Of a stretch of DNA of 62,503 nucleotides, positions 35,606-44,009 are shown in pieces (position 1 is the stretch's first letter; the number at the start of each line of letters is the position of its first letter). The stretch spans positions 1 through 62,503 of the forward strand of contig NZ_JBJYKD010000016.1 in NCBI RefSeq assembly GCF_049310025.1, written 5' to 3'. The position numbers and the translations under genes were made by a program. The notes under the pieces are model-generated. The model was given only the letters and a program-made list of their open reading frames with translations, was not told the DNA's origin and did not search any database. This DNA is from JBJYKD01 sp049310025. Its GTDB lineage: Bacteria > Bacillota > Thermosediminibacteria > Thermosediminibacterales > Tepidanaerobacteraceae.

Positions 35606-36715
35606 ATGATAGGTATAAAAATTCCTTTAGATTGGCCGAATCTTGGTGAACTTGAAAAAGAATATGTTGTAAAAGCAATAGAAAGTGGATATGTATCTAC
35701 ATCAGGGCCACTTGTTAAAAAATTTGAAGAGGAATTTGCCAATTGCGTTGGGGCAAAATATGCAGTTGCTACAGCCAATGGTACTATGGCTTTGCATTTG
35801 GCTTTAATGCTACTTTCTATTGGCCCAGGAGATGAAGTAATAGTTCCAGCCTTGACGTTTATAGCTTCAGTAAACCCTGTGATTTATGTTGGTGCTACGC
35901 CTGTGGTAGTAGATGTAGACCCTGTTACATGGAATATAGATCCGGAAGCCATTAAAAAAGCGGTAACTCCGAGGACAAAAGCAATAATTCCGGTGCACCT
36001 GTATGGCAATCCAGCAAATATGATTGAGATTATTAAAATAGCCAGAAAATATAATCTACATGTTATTGAAGATGCTAGTGAGGCTTTGGGATCTAAACTA
36101 AATGGAAAATATATGGGGACCTTTGGTGACATAGGAGTTTTTAGCTTTAATGGAAATAAGATAATTACCACTGGTGGAGGAGGTATGCTGGTAACCGATG
36201 ATGAGTTAATTGCCAGAAAAGCAAGACTAATTGTAAATCAAGGAAGAGAATCGGGAATTATTGAGTATGAACATATAGAAATAGGATACAATTATAGACT
36301 TACTAACCTCCAGGCAGCTTTGGGCCTGGCACAGCTTAAAAGACTACCTGAATTTCTGAGCGCAAAAGTAAAAAATGCCGAAATATATAAACAGGAATTA
36401 AACGATATTCCAGGGATTACATGGCAACAAGAAATACCTGAAGCCAGTTCTAACTGGTGGTTATTTTCTGTAATTTTGGATGAAAAATATAAGAGCAGAA
36501 TAGAAATTATCAATGATTTGAAGTGCGACGGTATTCAGACCAGGCCGCTTTTTAAACCTATATACATGCAGCCCTGTTATAAAGGGTTTAGTTTTCCGTT
36601 ATGTCCCATAGCATTTAAATTGTATTCAAGAGGGATTAATTTACCCAGCGCTACATTTCTTACTGAAAAAGATATAAAGTATACTTGTCACTGTTTAAAA
36701 AGGGTGATTTTATGA
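35606..36715 (+). CDS. legC: PLP-dependent aminotransferase LegC
   Basis: DegT/DnrJ/EryC1-family sugar aminotransferase of about 369 residues that aminates C4 of the 4-keto sugar made by LegB. It has GYVSTSGPLVKKFEEEFA, ATANGTMALHLAL (phosphate grip), EDASEALGSKL and the Schiff-base lysine in SFNGNKIITTGGGG. The start at 35606 has taaggg upstream; a GTG at 35597 lies inside that site. It overlaps legH by 4 bases (ATGA). Confidence 0.9.
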   Translation: MIGIKIPLDWPNLGELEKEYVVKAIESGYVSTSGPLVKKFEEEFANCVGAKYAVATANGTMALHLALMLLSIGPGDEVIVPALTFIASVNPVIYVGATPVVVDVDPVTWNIDPEAIKKAVTPRTKAIIPVHLYGNPANMIEIIKIARKYNLHVIEDASEALGSKLNGKYMGTFGDIGVFSFNGNKIITTGGGGMLVTDDELIARKARLIVNQGRESGIIEYEHIEIGYNYRLTNLQAALGLAQLKRLPEFLSAKVKNAEIYKQELNDIPGITWQQEIPEASSNWWLFSVILDEKYKSRIEIINDLKCDGIQTRPLFKPIYMQPCYKGFSFPLCPIAFKLYSRGINLPSATFLTEKDIKYTCHCLKRVIL

Positions 36716-37344
36716 GATTGCCAATAGTAATTATTGGCGCTGGCGGCCATGCAAAAGTTGTAGTTGAAATAATAGATTCCATGGGGATTTATGAGATTTT
36801 CGGTTGTACTGATTTAAAAAAAGACAATACTTTAAAAGAATACGGTATTCATTACATTGGAAGTGATGATGATTTAAAAAATATTTTTGGTAATGTAAAA
36901 TGTGCAGCCATGGGTGTGGGAGGAATAAGTAATCTATACAGGCAGAATCTATATCAAAAAATTAAAAGCATGGGTTTTCAATTTCCAGTTTTAAGACATA
37001 AATCATGTTTAATCTCAAAAGATGTAAGTATAGAAGAGGCGACAGTAATAATGCCTGGAGTTATAATTAATCCAGGAACTAAAATAGGCACTAATGTAAT
37101 CATAAACACTGGAGCTGTTGTGGAGCATGACTGCATAATTGAAGATTCTGCTCAAATAGGTCCGGGAGCCATATTATGCGGGGGCGTTAAAATAGCCAAA
37201 AGAGCTTATATTGGGGCGGGAGCGTGTATTCTTCCAGGCATATCAATAGATGAAGATACTATAGTAGGTGCCGGAGCAGTAGTAACAAAGAATTTAAAAT
37301 CAAATTCAAAAGTAGTCGGAAATCCGGCCAGAGAACTTAAGTGA
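36712..37344 (+). CDS. legH: Sugar O/N-acetyltransferase LegH (NeuD-like)
   Basis: About 210 residues. The N-terminal PglD-type Rossmann part (VIIGAGGHAKVVVEIIDSMG) precedes a left-handed beta-helix of hexapeptide repeats (for example INPGTKIGTNVIINTGAVVE, HDCIIEDSAQIGPG). It is predicted to acetylate the 4-amino group with acetyl-CoA. The catalytic His is probably in VVEHDC. The start at 36712 overlaps legC and gives the normal N-terminus. Confidence 0.88.
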   Translation: MRLPIVIIGAGGHAKVVVEIIDSMGIYEIFGCTDLKKDNTLKEYGIHYIGSDDDLKNIFGNVKCAAMGVGGISNLYRQNLYQKIKSMGFQFPVLRHKSCLISKDVSIEEATVIMPGVIINPGTKIGTNVIINTGAVVEHDCIIEDSAQIGPGAILCGGVKIAKRAYIGAGACILPGISIDEDTIVGAGAVVTKNLKSNSKVVGNPARELK

Positions 37345-37363
37345 TCTGGAAGGGTTAAAAATT

Positions 37364-38566
37364 ATGAAAAAAATAATGGTATTTACTTCTACAAGAGCCG
37401 ATTATGGACTTTTGAAACCACTATTAAAGAGGATAAAAGAAAGTCCACATCTAAATCTTTTATTAGTAGTGGCAGGAGACCATTTATTAAAAGAAAAAGG
37501 TTATACTGTTTCTGAAATAACAGATGATGGTTTCACGATAACTGAGAAAATAACTCATATATTAATGGAAGATACACGAGAAGCACTTTCAAAATCCGTT
37601 GGTATAGCCATACTGGAATTATCCAGTATCTTTGAAAGGGAAAAGCCGGACATGTTGATATTGCTGGGAGACCGTTATGAGCTTTTAGCACCGGCCACTT
37701 GTGCTGTGATACAAAGAGTGCCAATAGTTCATATATGTGGAGGAGAATCTACTGAAGGAGCAATAGATGAACAAATTCGTCATGCATTGACCAAAATGGC
37801 TCATCTTCATTTTCCTTCTACGATGGAATACGGTTGGGCCATCAGGCAGATGGGAGAAGAGGCATGGCGCATTCATGTAACAGGTTCATTGAGTGTTGAA
37901 AATATACGCAATTCGTCATATATGACACCTCTCCAATTAAAACTTGCTTTGGGGATAGATTTGAATAAGCCCATATTGCTGATTACATACCATCCTGAAA
38001 GTTTACTTTCAGAAAAAGATCCCGCAAGTCAAATAGAGATTTTAATAAATGCTTTAAAGTATTTTTCTGATTATCAACAAGTAATAACATTTCCTGGCGT
38101 TGAAGCAGGCTATAAAGATATAATATATGCATGGAAACAATATGCACAAAACCATTCCAATGTATTTTTATTTGAGAGTTTAGGGTCAAAAGCTTATCTA
38201 GGTTTGATGAAGATTTGCAGAGCGGTTGTAGGAAACTCTTCTAGCGGGTTAATAGAGGCGCCTAGCTTCTGTGTTCCAACACTAAATATCGGTGAAAGGC
38301 AAAAAGGCAGAATAAGGGCTTCAAGTGTAATAGATGTAAAATTAGATGTTGATGAAATAATAAAAGGGCTTAATAAAATTCTTTTTGATAAAGAATTTAT
38401 TGAAAAGCTACCCTTTACAGTTAACCCCTATGACCCTTTCAAAGACGGTAATGCAAGTAAAAGAATAGTAAAAATTTTGGAAGAAACAGTATTAGATAAA
38501 AAACTACTTGAAAAACGATTGGATTTTCCCGAACCGAAAGAGAGGGAAGCATTTAATGTTCAATAA
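37364..38566 (+). CDS. legG: Nucleotide-sugar 2-epimerase/hydrolase LegG (NeuC-like)
   Basis: 400-residue hydrolysing 2-epimerase of the NeuC/WecB fold. It is expected to release the GDP moiety and invert C2, giving 2,4-diacetamido-2,4,6-trideoxymannose. Motifs: FTSTRADYGLLKPLL, LILLGDRYELLAPA-like segment at about residue 104, ICGGESTEGAIDEQIRHALT, and GNSSSGLIEAPSFCVPTLNI. It overlaps legI by 11 bases. Sequence alone cannot separate the UDP- from the GDP-sugar form; the GDP form is inferred from ptmE in the cluster. Confidence 0.88.
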   Translation: MKKIMVFTSTRADYGLLKPLLKRIKESPHLNLLLVVAGDHLLKEKGYTVSEITDDGFTITEKITHILMEDTREALSKSVGIAILELSSIFEREKPDMLILLGDRYELLAPATCAVIQRVPIVHICGGESTEGAIDEQIRHALTKMAHLHFPSTMEYGWAIRQMGEEAWRIHVTGSLSVENIRNSSYMTPLQLKLALGIDLNKPILLITYHPESLLSEKDPASQIEILINALKYFSDYQQVITFPGVEAGYKDIIYAWKQYAQNHSNVFLFESLGSKAYLGLMKICRAVVGNSSSGLIEAPSFCVPTLNIGERQKGRIRASSVIDVKLDVDEIIKGLNKILFDKEFIEKLPFTVNPYDPFKDGNASKRIVKILEETVLDKKLLEKRLDFPEPKEREAFNVQ

Positions 38567-39569
38567 TGTCTTTATTATCGCCGAAGCCGGGGTAAATCAT
38601 AATGGTAACATCGAAACTGCAAAAAGAATGGTAGATGAAGCAATTAAATCAGGTGCTAACGCTATAAAATTTCAAACGTTTGTATCTGAAAAAGTTGTGA
38701 CGGTTAATGCACCAAAGGCCGAATATCAAAAAATTAATATGCCATCAACGTCTGAAAGCCAGTATAAAATGATAAAAAATTTAGAACTGACTTATGATGA
38801 TTTTGTAAAGATTAAAAGATATTGTGATGAAAAAAAAATAATGTTTTTATCTTCGCCTTTTGATTTACAAAGTATTGATTTTCTAGTAAGAATAGATGTA
38901 CCATATATAAAAATACCTTCAGGGGAAATTACAAATCTCCCATATTTAAAAAAAGTAGGTAGAACTAAAAAACCGGTAATTTTGTCCACAGGTATGTCCA
39001 CGTTAGGTGAAGTTGAAAACGCCGTAAATATTTTAAAAAATTCAGGCACAGAAGAAATAATTTTACTTCACTGCACTACTAATTATCCCACTCCTGTGGA
39101 AGAAGTAAACCTTCTAGCTATGATTACTATGAAGCATGCTTTTAACCTAATGGTTGGTTACTCTGATCATACAAGAGGAATTAATATTCCAATAGCAGCC
39201 GTTGCTTTAGGAGCAAAAGTAATTGAAAAACATTTTACTTTGGACAAAAATATGGCCGGTCCCGATCATAAAGCTTCTTTGGAGCCAGAAGAATTTAAAG
39301 AAATGGTCAAAGCCATTAGGGAAGTAGAAAAAAGTCTGGGCAATGGCATTAAAATCCCGACTGAAAGTGAACAGAAAATTATACCAATTGTTAGGAGAAG
39401 TATAGTAGCAGCAAGAGATATAAAACAAGGGGAAATATTGACCGAGGAGAATATAGTTGTAAAACGACCGGGTACCGGGATTTCGCCAATGTTTATTGAC
39501 ACTGTCTTGGGTAGGAAAGCTAAATGTTTAATAAAAAAAGATGATGTAATAACGTGGGATATGATTTAA
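38556..39569 (+). CDS. legI: Legionaminic acid synthase LegI (NeuB-like)
   Basis: About 337 residues. It condenses the 6-deoxymannose derivative with phosphoenolpyruvate to form the nine-carbon sugar. The NeuB TIM-barrel motifs are FIIAEAGVNHNG, AIKFQTF, SSPFDLQSIDFL, KIPSGEITNLPYL, LLHCTTNYPTP and GYSDHTRG. A C-terminal antifreeze-like SAF domain begins near RRSIVAARDIKQGE. The start at 38556 lies within the end of legG and follows agaggg. Confidence 0.93.
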   Translation: MFNNVFIIAEAGVNHNGNIETAKRMVDEAIKSGANAIKFQTFVSEKVVTVNAPKAEYQKINMPSTSESQYKMIKNLELTYDDFVKIKRYCDEKKIMFLSSPFDLQSIDFLVRIDVPYIKIPSGEITNLPYLKKVGRTKKPVILSTGMSTLGEVENAVNILKNSGTEEIILLHCTTNYPTPVEEVNLLAMITMKHAFNLMVGYSDHTRGINIPIAAVALGAKVIEKHFTLDKNMAGPDHKASLEPEEFKEMVKAIREVEKSLGNGIKIPTESEQKIIPIVRRSIVAARDIKQGEILTEENIVVKRPGTGISPMFIDTVLGRKAKCLIKKDDVITWDMI

Positions 39570-39584
39570 AAGAGGGGATATGTC

Positions 39585-40655
39585 TTGAACTGGCATAAAG
39601 AAAAATTGGAAGATATTTTGGTTTTTCCGGAAGAAAAGCTATTAGACGTTTTAACGAAAATGGAGAACGCTGGCATGCAGGTATTAATTGTGGTAAATAA
39701 TGAAAGATCGATTTTAGGTATAATCACTGATGGTGACATGCGACGTGCTTTAATTAAAGGAAGAAGTTTAGATACGTATGTCAAAGAAATTATGCATCCA
39801 AATCCGAAAGTATTAAAAATAAGTTGTGCTACTAAAGAAGAAGCAAAAAAAATGATGATTAAGAATAGTATACGACATATACCTTTAGTGGATGACTTGA
39901 ATCGGGTACAAGATATTATTCTATGGTTTGACCTATTTGATAACAAATTGGTACCTAAATCACAAAATGTTGTTATTATGGCAGGAGGTGAAGGTACCAG
40001 ACTTGATCCCTTTACCAGAATACTTCCCAAACCGATGATTCCACTTGGCGATAAGCCTATTATAGAAGTTATTATGGACAAATTTTATAATCAGGGATTT
40101 TCAAATTTTACATTGTCTTTAGGATATAAAGCCGAGATAATAAAACTGTACTTTAAAGAGAACAACCAAAAACCTTACAAAATAAATTATATTCAAGAAG
40201 ATAAACCATTGGGAACTGCCGGATCTTTGGCATTATTAAAAGGGGTAGAGAAACAAAGCTTTATTTTAACGAATTGTGATATTATTGTTGAAGCAGATTA
40301 TACTGATGTTTTGGCATATCATAAGGAAAAAAAGTTTAGTATAACTATAATTGGAGCTTTACGGGATTTTACTGTACCATATGGAGTTTTAAAGATAGAT
40401 AAAGGAAGTTTTCAGGCCATAGAAGAAAAACCTAAATTTCATTTTTTAGTAAATACAGGTGTATACATAATTGAACCTGAAGTTTTAGATTTAATTTCTT
40501 TAAATGAATCTATTGACATGACAAATTTGATTGCAAGAGCCCAAAACAATGGTTTAAAAATTGGTGTATACCCTTATCATGGGAAATGGTTTGATGTAGG
40601 ACAGTGGGAAGAATACCGTCAAACGCTTAGATTTATTGAGGGAAAAACTAGGTGA
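39585..40655 (+). CDS. ptmE: CBS-nucleotidyltransferase PtmE (glucosamine-1-P guanylyltransferase)
   Basis: 356 residues. A CBS-domain pair occupies about residues 1-118 (GIITDGDMRRAL; IRHIPLVDD). A sugar-phosphate nucleotidyltransferase domain starts near residue 128 with GGEGTRLDPFTRILPKPMIP and includes TNCDIIVEADY and the C-terminal WFDVGQWEEYRQ. In Campylobacter this enzyme makes GDP-glucosamine, the entry to the GDP-legionaminic route. A TTG start at 39585 is forced, because the nearby ATG is out of frame; gagggg lies 8 bases upstream. Confidence 0.88.
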   Translation: MNWHKEKLEDILVFPEEKLLDVLTKMENAGMQVLIVVNNERSILGIITDGDMRRALIKGRSLDTYVKEIMHPNPKVLKISCATKEEAKKMMIKNSIRHIPLVDDLNRVQDIILWFDLFDNKLVPKSQNVVIMAGGEGTRLDPFTRILPKPMIPLGDKPIIEVIMDKFYNQGFSNFTLSLGYKAEIIKLYFKENNQKPYKINYIQEDKPLGTAGSLALLKGVEKQSFILTNCDIIVEADYTDVLAYHKEKKFSITIIGALRDFTVPYGVLKIDKGSFQAIEEKPKFHFLVNTGVYIIEPEVLDLISLNESIDMTNLIARAQNNGLKIGVYPYHGKWFDVGQWEEYRQTLRFIEGKTR

Positions 40656-40659
40656 TAAT

Positions 40660-41370
40660 ATGTATCAAGATAAAAAAATATTGGCAATAATTCCAGCTCG
40701 GGCAGGGTCTAAAGGAATTCCGGGGAAAAATATAAAAAGCTTGGCAGGTAAGCCTTTAATTACATATACCATTGAAGTAGCTCAAAAAAGTGAGATTTTT
40801 GATTATATATTAGTTTCCACTGATGGGAGAGAGATAGCTGAACTGGCAAAAAAAGCTGGAGCGCAAGTACCTTTTATAAGACCGGCAGAACTTGCTTCGG
40901 ATGGTGCAAAAAGCATTGATGTAATTCATCATGCTATGAGGTGGTTAGAGCAAAATGACATGATTTTTGACTGGTTAATGTATTTACAGCCTACAAGTCC
41001 TTTAAGAGCTGTTGAAGATATATTATCCTCCTGTGAGTTAATGTTAAAGCGCAAGGCGGAAGCAATAGTGTCAGTCTGTGAAGTAGATTATAATCCGTTC
41101 TTGGTTAATACTTTGCCCAAAGACTTATGTATGGCTAATTTTATCAGACCTGAATTACAAAATATCAATCGCCAACAGTTGCCTGTTTATTATAGAATAA
41201 ATGGAGCAATATATTTGAGCAGGTGGGATTTTATTAAAAAAAGTAATACATGGTATGGTCCCAAAACCTATGCTTACATAATGCCGAAGATGAGATCTAT
41301 CGACATAGATGATGTTTTTGACTTTAAGTTTGCAGAATTTATATTGGAGAATAAAGAAAGCCTGCGGTAA
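40660..41370 (+). CDS. legF: CMP-legionaminic acid synthetase LegF (NeuA-like)
   Basis: About 236-residue cytidylyltransferase that activates the nonulosonic acid with CTP, giving the donor for the Maf transferases. Motifs: IIPARAGSKGIPGKNI (nucleotide loop), STDGREIAELAKKAGA, QPTSPLRAVEDI, and SIDIDDVFDFKFAE near the C-terminus, including the metal-binding Asp pair. The start at 40660 follows aggtg. Last gene of the leg cluster; about 180 AT-rich bases follow without a gene. Confidence 0.93.
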   Translation: MYQDKKILAIIPARAGSKGIPGKNIKSLAGKPLITYTIEVAQKSEIFDYILVSTDGREIAELAKKAGAQVPFIRPAELASDGAKSIDVIHHAMRWLEQNDMIFDWLMYLQPTSPLRAVEDILSSCELMLKRKAEAIVSVCEVDYNPFLVNTLPKDLCMANFIRPELQNINRQQLPVYYRINGAIYLSRWDFIKKSNTWYGPKTYAYIMPKMRSIDIDDVFDFKFAEFILENKESLR

Positions 41371-41551
41371 AGGAGTTATCCATAGTCAGTTCATGTTATT
41401 TTAAAATGATTGTGATATTAACTTTGCAAAATATATAATTCCCAGAAAATAGTGAAGAGAGCGAGAAAATGATACAAAAAGTCAATATATAAAAAATTGG
41501 GGATTCGGATTATTATTTTAAAACGGAGTTTATTAAAGGCAGGTGTAAATT

Positions 41552-41989
41552 GTGGACAGCGAAAAAGTGATGGAAATACTGAAGGAGCAGCTGAAAATTC
41601 TAAAAAAAATGCTGGAGAACTCTGAAAAAGCCTATCTGGTGCTGCGGCAGGAGGATACCGAGATGGTGGCGGACATATATGCATCTTCTGCAGGGCTGAT
41701 GGAACGGTTTGATAAGTGCGGCCGAAAGCTTGCAGGCGCAGGGGGGAGTATCAATATAATGGAATATTTGCGCAGTGATAAGGGAGAAGCCGGAGAGATT
41801 TACAGGGAAATAATCGCGTGTTTGAATAATATAAAAAATGTAGATGAAGAAAACCAGAGATATGCCATAAAAATTAAAAATACTATTCAGGAAAACATAA
41901 TAAATCTTCAAAAATCACATAAGGCATTTAAAAACTATATTACACAAATACCTTTCACCGGTGGCGGTTTTATAGATACGAAAAAATAA
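41552..41989 (+). CDS. FliT/FlgN-like helical protein
   Basis: 145 residues, GTG start with ggcaggtg upstream. The sequence is a long amphipathic helix bundle: MEILKEQLKILKKMLENSEK, RQEDTEMVADIYASSAGLME, and a C-terminal IQENIINLQKSHKAFKNYI. Size, helicity and position (where fliT follows fliS in Bacillus) suggest a flagellar export chaperone. Identity is not demonstrable by motif. The leg cluster separates it from fliS. Base composition returns to the normal level here. Confidence 0.65.
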   Translation: MDSEKVMEILKEQLKILKKMLENSEKAYLVLRQEDTEMVADIYASSAGLMERFDKCGRKLAGAGGSINIMEYLRSDKGEAGEIYREIIACLNNIKNVDEENQRYAIKIKNTIQENIINLQKSHKAFKNYITQIPFTGGGFIDTKK

Positions 41990-42012
41990 GCACTCTGTGC
42001 TGCATTTTTTCA
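41989..42012 (+). terminator. Terminator at the end of the flagellar block
   Basis: AGCAC (41989-41993), loop TCT, GTGCT (41997-42001), then GCATTTTTTC. The stem is short but perfect and has a T-run. It begins on the last base of the preceding stop codon. Confidence 0.65.
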
Positions 42013-42319
42013 TATTCATAGTATATGTTCCTAACTGTAAACTGTGGAGTTAAACATGACCACAATGCGGAGCCGCACGCCAAATGGCAGCAGGATTTTC
42101 AGACGTTTTGCCATATATAAAAACCGATGGTTTGATGGTATATTGTAAGGTTTTTATTAGATTTTTGTAAAATGAATTTAATCTCTACAATATCTTACAG
42201 TTTTAATCTATCTGCCTTTTAAAGGTTTCATATCTAGGTCAATCTTCAATAAATAAAAATGTCATCCGGCTTTTTTAAAAATAAAAAACCACTTGACGCA
42301 CTCTAGCTCAGAATTTTTC
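42013..42319. other. Gene-free stretch before the leader RNA
   Basis: About 300 bases with no plausible open frame and no recognisable element. It is AT-rich toward the right. In Bacillus the hpf/raiA gene follows at this point of the order; no trace of it is visible. Confidence 0.5.
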
Positions 42320-42348
42320 TTGCTTTTTTTGACAGATCAATGTATAAT
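42320..42348 (+). promoter_or_regulatory. Sigma-A promoter for the leader RNA and zinc-ribbon gene
   Basis: TTGCTT (42320-42325), 17 bases, then a perfect TATAAT (42343-42348). Transcription would begin at about 42354-42356, exactly at the 5' strand of the closing helix of the RNA. A TTGACA at 42329-42334 is only 8 bases from the -10 and cannot serve as its partner. Confidence 0.75.
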
Positions 42349-42354
42349 ATAGTA

Positions 42355-42480
42355 GGCATAACTTAGGTCTGTGGTTGAAAGTCGATGCCAGGGCCGTAGG
42401 CGAAGCGACTCCCAAGGGTGGCGTTCCACCTGCAGTATGCGGCGTCTTTGGGGAAAGACCAGGTCAGCTAAGGAAGTGCC
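42355..42480 (+). ncRNA. Structured leader RNA of unknown class, possibly raiA-type
   Basis: About 126 nt with dense complementary pairing. Closing helix: GGCA (42355-42358) with TGCC (42477-42480), then CTTAG (42362-42366) with CTAAG (42468-42472). Inner helices: AGTCG (42380-42384) with CGACT (42406-42410), containing GCC/GGC; GGTGG (42417-42421), CGTT loop, CCACC; GTCTTT (42444-42449), GGGG loop, AAAGAC (42454-42459). An alternative pairing ACCTG (42428-42432) with CAGGT (42460-42464) competes with the second hairpin. Much more GC-rich than its surroundings. It ends about 34 bases before a zinc-ribbon gene. I cannot match it to a riboswitch class; its genomic position suggests the raiA RNA (inference). 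Confidence 0.7.
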
Positions 42481-42514
42481 AAAAAATCAATTTTCAAAGT
42501 GAGGGGTTTTTTTA

Positions 42515-42820
42515 ATGGCATTCCAGGACAAAGTATTGGTTTGTAAAGATTGTGGGAAGGAGTTCACCTTTACCGCGGGCGAGCAGGAATTTTATGCAGA
42601 AAAGGGTTTTGAAAATGAACCCACCCGCTGCAAGGCTTGCCGAGATGCTCGCAAGAAGAGGATGAGCGACGGCGGCGCAAGAAAGCAGAGCAGGCAGATG
42701 TACGATGCGGTTTGCGCCGACTGCGGAGCGCCCACACAGGTTCCCTTTAAGCCCAGAAACGATAGACCCGTATACTGCAGCGCTTGTTACCAGAATCACC
42801 GCATGGCCCTGAACGGTTAA
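42515..42820 (+). CDS. Double zinc-ribbon protein (CxxCx17CxxC type)
   Basis: 101 residues. The first ribbon is VCKDCGKEFTFTAGEQEF...RCKACRDARKKRM and the second VCADCGAPTQVPF...YCSACYQNH, joined by a basic linker. Such small proteins are widespread in Firmicutes, and fused forms carry a cold-shock domain; a nucleic-acid or ribosome-related role is likely but unproven. Strong site gtgagggg 8 bases before the ATG. It is the only gene behind the structured leader and is followed by its own terminator. Confidence 0.88.
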   Translation: MAFQDKVLVCKDCGKEFTFTAGEQEFYAEKGFENEPTRCKACRDARKKRMSDGGARKQSRQMYDAVCADCGAPTQVPFKPRNDRPVYCSACYQNHRMALNG

Positions 42821-42835
42821 CAAAAAGGGAATATA

Positions 42836-42872
42836 AAGTCCGGCTTTGCCGGGCTTTTTATTTTTTTTATTT
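42836..42872 (+). terminator. Rho-independent terminator after zinc-ribbon gene
   Basis: A 9-bp stem (42836-42844 with 42848-42856, one G-T pair) with a TTT loop, followed by a long T-rich tract. Confidence 0.92.
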
Positions 42873-42970
42873 TTTACAAAGCCCTTCAAAAAGCCTGCGG
42901 CATATCCTTGCGAAGTTTACGCGGCTCATTTTCATTTACAAAAACTTTTCCAGAAGAGCCGTCCGGGGTA

Positions 42971-42999
42971 TTGAAAAAACATACGCATTAATGTATAAT
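42971..42999 (+). promoter_or_regulatory. Sigma-A promoter of the polar amino acid ABC operon
   Basis: TTGAAA (42971-42976), 17-base spacer, TATAAT (42994-42999), about 40 bases before the first start codon. Confidence 0.75.
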
Positions 43000-43040
43000 A
43001 ATACATAATTTGAGCGCTTTACGCTTCAGGAGGTAATATT

Positions 43041-43937
43041 ATGTTCAGCCTGAAAAAAATATTTATTCTGGCACTGATAGTAATAATTGCCGCGGGCATA
43101 CTGGCGGGTTGCGGCAAGCCTGCGGCCACATCCGGACAGAAGCCGGAAGCTTCAAATCAACAGCAGGAGGCTTCGGCCCAACAAAATTCCGGAAGTGGTA
43201 ATCAAGGTGCCCCGCAGCAGGAAAGCATCGTCGATAAAATCAAAAGTTCGGGTAAACTGGTGATTGCCACCAGCGCCGACTACCCTCCGTATGAGTTCCA
43301 CGACCTTTCTGGAGGCAAAGACGAGATTAAAGGCTTCGACATCGATATAGCCAATGCCATTGCAAAGGAACTGGGAGTCCAGCTTGATATAAAGGATATG
43401 GCCTTTGACAGCGTCCTTCCGGCTCTGCTTTCCAAAAAAGTTGACCTTGCCATAGCGGCTTTTACCATAACCGAAGAGCGCAAAAAAAGTGTGAATTTCT
43501 CCGATCCGTATTTTGACGGCGGCCAGCAGATAGTGACATATAAGGGGAGCGGCATAAAAAGCAAGGAAGACTTAAAAGGCAAAAAGATAGGTGTGCAGAT
43601 AAGCACCACCGGCGAGGAAGAGGCCAAAAAGATAGAGGGTGCAAAGCTGAAGCAGTTTGACCTTGTCACCGAAGCCGTGCTGGAACTCAAAAACAAGCGG
43701 GTGGACGCCATCATAGTGGGCGAGGTGGTGGCCAAGGCTTACACCGCGGAGAATCCCGACCTTGAAATTGTGGGAGAGAGGCTGAACTCCGAACAAAACG
43801 GAATCCCCGTCAGGAAAGAAGATACCGAACTTCTGAAAGTGGTAAATAAGGTTATAAAGGATTTAAAGGACAGCGGTGAATACGATAAGCTGGTCAAAAA
43901 ATGGTTTATAGATTTTAAACCCGTTGAAAACAAATAA
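43041..43937 (+). CDS. Polar amino acid ABC transporter substrate-binding lipoprotein
   Basis: 298 residues, family 3 solute-binding protein. The signal peptide ends in I-L-A-G-C24, then a Gln/Ser-rich linker follows. Core motifs: LVIATSADYPPYEFHD, IKGFDIDIANAIAKELGV, FTITEERKKSVNFSDPYFDG and KKIGVQISTTGEEEAKK. An Arg in the ERKKS region and Asp in the D-x-A-I-VGE segment are the usual amino-acid-binding positions. The substrate may be arginine, glutamine, cystine or another polar amino acid. The operon continues with permease and ATPase. Confidence 0.92.
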   Translation: MFSLKKIFILALIVIIAAGILAGCGKPAATSGQKPEASNQQQEASAQQNSGSGNQGAPQQESIVDKIKSSGKLVIATSADYPPYEFHDLSGGKDEIKGFDIDIANAIAKELGVQLDIKDMAFDSVLPALLSKKVDLAIAAFTITEERKKSVNFSDPYFDGGQQIVTYKGSGIKSKEDLKGKKIGVQISTTGEEEAKKIEGAKLKQFDLVTEAVLELKNKRVDAIIVGEVVAKAYTAENPDLEIVGERLNSEQNGIPVRKEDTELLKVVNKVIKDLKDSGEYDKLVKKWFIDFKPVENK

Positions 43938-44009
43938 GATTCAGAATATGTGATTGTAAGGGGGGGCTCATGGGGCCCCCGCAGCTTTGAGAGGAGAAAC
44001 TGCCGGAAA

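Noticed and set aside
34623..41370. Sialic acid or pseudaminic acid pathway
   Set aside because: LegB/LegC/LegH together with a CBS-type PtmE and a hydrolysing epimerase fit the legionaminic route. PseB/PseC/PseG/PseH-type proteins are not seen, and plain sialic acid synthesis would not need LegB and LegC.
42329..42348. TTGACA near the TATAAT of the leader RNA
   Set aside because: The spacing is only 8 bases; TTGCTT at 42320 with 17 bases is the workable -35.
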